NCBI GenBank assembly: GCA_003552765.1
Contig: PUOI01000607.1
Location: 1-9,556 of the forward strand
Length of the DNA: 9,556 nt
From: Candidatus Hydrogenedentota bacterium
GTDB taxonomy: Bacteria; Hydrogenedentota; Hydrogenedentia; Hydrogenedentales; SLHB01
Direction: 5' to 3'
The position numbers were made by a program, and so were the translations under genes. This document shows, in pieces, positions 6,999 to 9,556 of the stretch. The notes under the pieces are model-generated. The model did no database searches, was not told where the DNA came from, and saw only the letters and a program-made list of their open reading frames with translations. Each line of letters starts with the position of its first letter. Positions within the stretch are counted from its first letter, which is position 1.

Positions 6999-8252
6999 CT
7001 AATCCCTGATTCGTTCCATGTCCGCGCCCAAGGCCATGAAGCGCTCCTCGATGCGCTCATAGCCCCTATCTATATGATACACGCGATTGACGGAAGTCTC
7101 ACCGCGCTTGGCGATCAAACCCGCCACGACCAGCGCGGCGCTTGCCCGCAGGTCCGACGCCATGACCGGCGCGCCTTGAAGGGCCTTGACGCCCCGGACC
7201 ACCGCGGCGTTGCCGTCTACTTCGATGTCCGCGCCCATGCGCAGCAGTTCGCCCACTTGCATGAACCGGTTCTCGAATACGGTTTCCTTGATCACGCTTG
7301 CCCCTTCCGCGACGCACAGCATCGCCATCATCTGGGCCTGCAAGTCCGTGGGAAAACCGGGATAAGGCTGGGTGGTTACATCCAGCGCCTTCAAACCATT
7401 GGGAACCGTCACCCGGATGCGGCTATTGTGGGCCTCGACCTCGGCGCCTGCTTGCCGAAGCTTGTTCAGGAAGCTGGAGAGATGGTCGGGATCGCTGTTC
7501 TGAACCGTGACGTCTCCGCCGGTCGCGGCGCCCGCGAGCAGGAAAGTGCCCGCTTCCACGCGATCCGGTATGACCGTGTGCTCGGCCCCGCCCAGGCTAT
7601 CCACGCCAACCACGGTGATCAGGTCGCTCCCCGCGCCAGAGATCTGCGCGCCAAGGCGGTTCAAGAAACGCGCGAGGTCGGCGATTTCGGGTTCCCGGGC
7701 CACATTGGCGAGGCGGGTGACGCCCTTGGCGCGCGACGCCGCCATGAGCAGATTCTCCGTCGCGCCCACGCTTGGGAAGTCCAGCGTAAGGTCGGCCCCG
7801 TGCAGGGTTCCTTTCGCATAAACGTAGCCGTCCTCGATGCTGATTTCCGCGCCCAACGCTTCCAGCCCCTTGAGATGGATGTCCACGGGCCGCGTTCCGA
7901 TGGCGCAGCCGCCCGGCAGGGAGACCTTGGCCTTGCCATGACGGGCAAGCAGGGGACCCAGCACGAAGAAGGAGGCCCTCATCTTCCGCACAAGCTCGTA
8001 CGGGGCCACGGGTTCGCCAAGGCTGGACGTATCCAGCGTCAAATAGCGGCCCGTGAACTCGATGTTCATCCCCATGGCGGACAAAAGCTTATCCATGGTG
8101 AAGACATCGTGGAGACAGGGGATGTTATGAAGGGTACACGGCTCCTCCGCAAGCAGGCACGCCGCCATGAGCGGCAGAGCGCTGTTCTTGGCGCCGCGTA
8201 TGTGTATGGTTCCCTGAAGGGGTTTCCCCCCCCGTATCACTATCCGATCCAT
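6999..8252 (-). CDS. murA: UDP-N-acetylglucosamine 1-carboxyvinyltransferase
   Basis: The first committed enzyme of peptidoglycan synthesis, adding the enolpyruvyl group of PEP to UDP-GlcNAc in the cytoplasm. It has 417 residues, standard for MurA. GAKNSALP (20-27) carries the conserved Lys22-Asn23. Cys116 in [15 protein letters not shown] corresponds to the E. coli Cys115 that fosfomycin alkylates, so the enzyme should be of the fosfomycin-sensitive type. Arg92 and Arg121 are in place, the catalytic Asp303 sits in FPTDLQAQ, and [11 protein letters not shown] (393-403) closes the active site. The start at 8252 ([14 protein letters not shown]) matches the family; the frame stays open to 8333, but those residues are not MurA-like. 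The ribosome binding site is modest (GAGGGTAGGG region). Codons 7-9 contain a run of eight G on the coding strand. It follows secG after 135 nt with two hairpins. Confidence 0.97.
   Translation of the reverse strand: MDRIVIRGGKPLQGTIHIRGAKNSALPLMAACLLAEEPCTLHNIPCLHDVFTMDKLLSAMGMNIEFTGRYLTLDTSSLGEPVAPYELVRKMRASFFVLGPLLARHGKAKVSLPGGCAIGTRPVDIHLKGLEALGAEISIEDGYVYAKGTLHGADLTLDFPSVGATENLLMAASRAKGVTRLANVAREPEIADLARFLNRLGAQISGAGSDLITVVGVDSLGGAEHTVIPDRVEAGTFLLAGAATGGDVTVQNSDPDHLSSFLNKLRQAGAEVEAHNSRIRVTVPNGLKALDVTTQPYPGFPTDLQAQMMAMLCVAEGASVIKETVFENRFMQVGELLRMGADIEVDGNAAVVRGVKALQGAPVMASDLRASAALVVAGLIAKRGETSVNRVYHIDRGYERIEERFMALGADMERIRD
8226..8233 (-). repeat. G8 homopolymer in the fifth to ninth codon region of murA
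   Basis: Eight C on the plus strand read as CGG GGG GGG AAA on the coding strand (Arg7-Gly8-Gly9-Lys10). A one-base slip here would destroy nearly the whole of murA. The frame as given is intact. Confidence 0.8.
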
Positions 8253-8278
8253 GCTGTGCCCTACCCTCGGGTGCCGGA

Positions 8279-8309
8279 AGCCCCGCGATTCGCCGAAAAC
8301 GGCGGGGCT
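8279..8309. other. GC-rich hairpin in the secG-murA gap
   Basis: AGCCCCGC (8279-8286) pairs with GCGGGGCT (8302-8309), 8 bp. Alternatively AGCCC/GGGCT encloses an inner hairpin CGCCG-AAAA-CGGCG (8291-8304). It lies 27 nt upstream of the murA start, so it would be in the murA leader if transcription starts further up. Confidence 0.4.
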
Positions 8310-8318
8310 GGGTGAAAG

Positions 8319-8355
8319 AGCGGCCCAAAGCAATGGATCCTGGCTTTGGGCCGCT
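8319..8355 (-). terminator. Probable terminator after tpiA-secG
   Basis: AGCGGCCCAAAGC (8319-8331) pairs perfectly with GCTTTGGGCCGCT (8343-8355), a 13-bp stem with an 11-nt loop, 32 nt beyond the secG stop. In the minus direction it is followed by the moderately T-rich CTCTTTCACC. The T-tract is broken, so termination may be partial, but position and stem strength fit the end of the tpiA-secG transcript. Confidence 0.6.
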
Positions 8356-8387
8356 TCAAGTATTCTCTTGCACAGACGCGCAGCCTG

Positions 8388-9086
8388 CTACTGCTGTTCA
8401 GGCTCGGACTCTTCTTCGCCCGTCTGTTCGGTGTCCTCGTCCGCCTCGGCGTCTTCTTCATCCCCGTTTGCCTCGGAATCGGGTTCCTCGTCGGCCTCGG
8501 GCTCGGCGTCCGCTTCGGGGTCAACCTCTTCCGCCTCTTCCTCGGGTTCGGGGGCCAGCTCGATTTCTGGTTCCTCCTCCGGTTCGGGGGTCAGCTCGAT
8601 TTCCGGGTCAATCTCCACGTCGGCTTCCGGGTCCGTGAACTCGAGGTCTTCGGCGTCCGGCATCACCATGGGGGCGTCTTCATCCGGCATTTCCATGGGT
8701 GCATCGGGATCCATATCCTCGATGTCGAAACCGCCGAACCCTTCACCCTCGATTTCCTCTTCTTCAATTTGGGCTTGAGCGGCCGGATCCAGCGTTTCGG
8801 GCGCGATGCCCATGCCGAGCCTTCCCGCCACAAGCGACATGCTGAGCGACAAGACCATAAACACGGTGGCCAATATGTAGGTGAGGCGTACGGGGAAATT
8901 CACGCTCCCCCGCGGTCCGAAGACGGCCTCGCTGCCGCCTCCCATGCCGAAGGCGCCCGCGAACCCGACGCCCTTGCCCTTTTGAAGGAGCACGATGGCA
9001 ATGAGGCCGAGACACGTGGGGATGTACAGGGCGATCAAGGTCCACCACAGCGTTTCCCACCGGAATAGATATTCCCACATTGTCAC
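8388..9086 (-). CDS. secG: Preprotein translocase subunit SecG with long acidic C-terminal extension
   Basis: A small inner-membrane subunit of the SecYEG export channel that assists SecA-driven translocation. The family core is residues 1-90: a first membrane helix at about 15-34, the diagnostic cytoplasmic loop LLQKGKG.GFAGAFGMGGGSEAVFG (33-57), and a second helix at about 68-88. Typical SecG is roughly 75-120 residues; this one has 232. Residues 91-232 form a low-complexity tail with about 64 Asp/Glu in 142 residues and no Lys, Arg or His. SecG ends are periplasmic in the E. coli topology, so the tail should be outside the cytoplasm. The GTG at 9086 is preferred because it sits 5 nt after a nine-base Shine-Dalgarno; ATG at 9080 is the alternative. 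It follows tpiA by 15 nt, a conserved pairing in many bacteria. Confidence 0.93.
   Translation of the reverse strand: MTMWEYLFRWETLWWTLIALYIPTCLGLIAIVLLQKGKGVGFAGAFGMGGGSEAVFGPRGSVNFPVRLTYILATVFMVLSLSMSLVAGRLGMGIAPETLDPAAQAQIEEEEIEGEGFGGFDIEDMDPDAPMEMPDEDAPMVMPDAEDLEFTDPEADVEIDPEIELTPEPEEEPEIELAPEPEEEAEEVDPEADAEPEADEEPDSEANGDEEDAEADEDTEQTGEEESEPEQQ
8545..8616 (-). repeat. Two tandem 36-bp units in the secG tail
   Basis: Units 8545-8580 and 8581-8616 both begin GGTTCGGGGG on the plus strand and match at 30 of 36 bases. In frame they encode two copies of a 12-residue PEIEL(T/A)PEPEEE-type unit, pointing to tail growth by tandem duplication. Confidence 0.7.
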
Positions 9087-9091
9087 AATCA

Positions 9092-9100
9092 ATCACCTCC
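9092..9100 (-). promoter_or_regulatory. Extended Shine-Dalgarno of secG
   Basis: On the minus strand this reads GGAGGTGAT, nine bases complementary to the 16S rRNA 3' end. It lies 5 nt before the GTG at 9086 and just after the tpiA stop codon (9102-9104), and it decides between the TTG, GTG and ATG start candidates in favour of GTG. Confidence 0.75.
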
Positions 9101-9101
9101 G

Positions 9102-9556
9102 TTACGCGCCTTGGCTGGCGCGAACGATTCCTATGAAACTCTCCGATTTCAGGGACGCGCCGCCGACAAGGGCCCCATTGACATTGGGTTTGCCCATTAG
9201 CTCGCCGGCGTTATCCGGTTTGACGCTTCCACCATACTGGATCCGCAAATCACGGGCCACGGTTTCACCAAACTGATCGCGCACAAGCTGCCGCACGAAG
9301 GCGTGGGCTTCCTCGGCTTGGTCCGGGGTGGCCGTCACGCCGGTTCCGATGGCCCACACGGGCTCGTACGCAACGGCGATATGCTCGAATTGCTCTTCTT
9401 TAATCCCTTGGAGGCCCTTGGTGACTTGCCGCGTGAGCACGTCATCCATCTGGCCGCCTTCGCGCTGCTCAAGGGTCTCCCCGACGCAAAACATGACCTT
9501 CAGCCCGGAATCCAGGGCGAAATGCAGCTTTTCGTTGAGGAATTCGTCGCTTTCCT
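9102..9556 (-). CDS. tpiA: Triosephosphate isomerase, C-terminal part (runs off window)
   Basis: A glycolytic and gluconeogenic enzyme that interconverts dihydroxyacetone phosphate and glyceraldehyde 3-phosphate in the cytoplasm. The last 150 residues are visible; about 100 N-terminal residues, with the catalytic Lys and His, lie beyond the window edge. The fragment begins ESDEFLNEKLHFAL, matching the region after the SERR motif. VMFCVGETLEQREGG follows, then the signature AYEPVWAIGTG with the catalytic Glu (visible residue 64), the flexible loop 6 around GTGVTAT, and the phosphate-binding QYGGSVKPDNA and GALVGGASL. The frame ends with TAA at 9102, 15 nt before the secG start, so the two genes are presumably co-transcribed; gap-pgk-tpiA-secG is a common order, so pgk may lie upstream. 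Confidence 0.97.
   Translation of the reverse strand, partial: ESDEFLNEKLHFALDSGLKVMFCVGETLEQREGGQMDDVLTRQVTKGLQGIKEEQFEHIAVAYEPVWAIGTGVTATPDQAEEAHAFVRQLVRDQFGETVARDLRIQYGGSVKPDNAGELMGKPNVNGALVGGASLKSESFIGIVRASQGA

Noticed and set aside
6938..7060. Upstream extension of hisD
   Set aside because: It would overlap the end of murA and lengthen HisD beyond the family norm.
3241..8286. Shared 12-mer CGGAAGCCCCGC at 3241-3252 and 8275-8286, each in a hairpin
   Set aside because: A 12-base match between two places in 9.5 kb is expected by chance, and it forms opposite arms of the two hairpins.
7074..8315. Long open frame (413 codons) on the plus strand
   Set aside because: It lies wholly antisense to murA, whose catalytic residues are all present; the plus-strand translation is rich in His/Arg/Gln and resembles no protein family.
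8253..8333. Upstream extension of murA
   Set aside because: Residues before MDRIVIRGG do not fit MurA, and the segment lies in the hairpin region.
8346..9068. Plus-strand open frame of 240 codons
   Set aside because: It is antisense to secG; the Phe/Leu/Gly-rich translation is the mirror of the acidic tail codons.

Overview
The window looks like chromosomal DNA of a fairly GC-rich, free-living Gram-negative (diderm) bacterium. It carries an outer-membrane TolC-type protein, two lipoproteins, SecG, and housekeeping genes for glycolysis, peptidoglycan and histidine synthesis. Eight of the nine genes run on the minus strand. An isolated secreted sialate-O-acetylesterase-type hydrolase beside housekeeping genes, together with acidic, proline-rich envelope proteins, recalls the Planctomycetes/PVC or Candidatus Hydrogenedentes type of genome. 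That placement is a guess from gene style, not a demonstrated affiliation.

Right half (about 9556 down to 4587, minus strand, read in transcription order): the C-terminal part of triosephosphate isomerase (tpiA); secG, 15 nt downstream with a very strong ribosome binding site; a 135-nt gap with two GC-rich hairpins, one terminator-like; murA; a 61-nt gap; hisD; and hisC, which overlaps hisD by 4 nt (GTGA). tpiA-secG is a widely conserved neighbour pair. murA followed by his genes is also a known arrangement, but no hisG lies between murA and hisD here.

Middle (3157-4586): the only plus-strand gene, a secreted SGNH/SASA-type carbohydrate esterase, with about 350 nt of gene-free sequence upstream and a 69-nt convergent gap to hisC downstream.

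Left half (3156 down to 1, minus strand): four envelope genes in a row. These are an unrecognised lipoprotein, a second lipoprotein with an NTF2-like look that overlaps the first by one base (TGATG), an inner-membrane-anchored TPR protein resembling YfgM with a long acidic tail, and the N-terminal 282 residues of a TolC-family outer-membrane protein. A 43-nt strong hairpin separates the last two.

The most unusual feature is that SecG (normally about 75-120 residues) carries a roughly 140-residue tail without a single basic residue. The YfgM-like TPR protein has a comparable Met/Pro/Asp/Glu-rich tail of about 135 residues, also without Lys, Arg or His. From the known topology of both families the two tails should lie on the periplasmic side. 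YfgM of E. coli is a translocon partner, so the pair may point to a translocon-associated adaptation. No mobile element, CRISPR array, tRNA or rRNA gene was seen.
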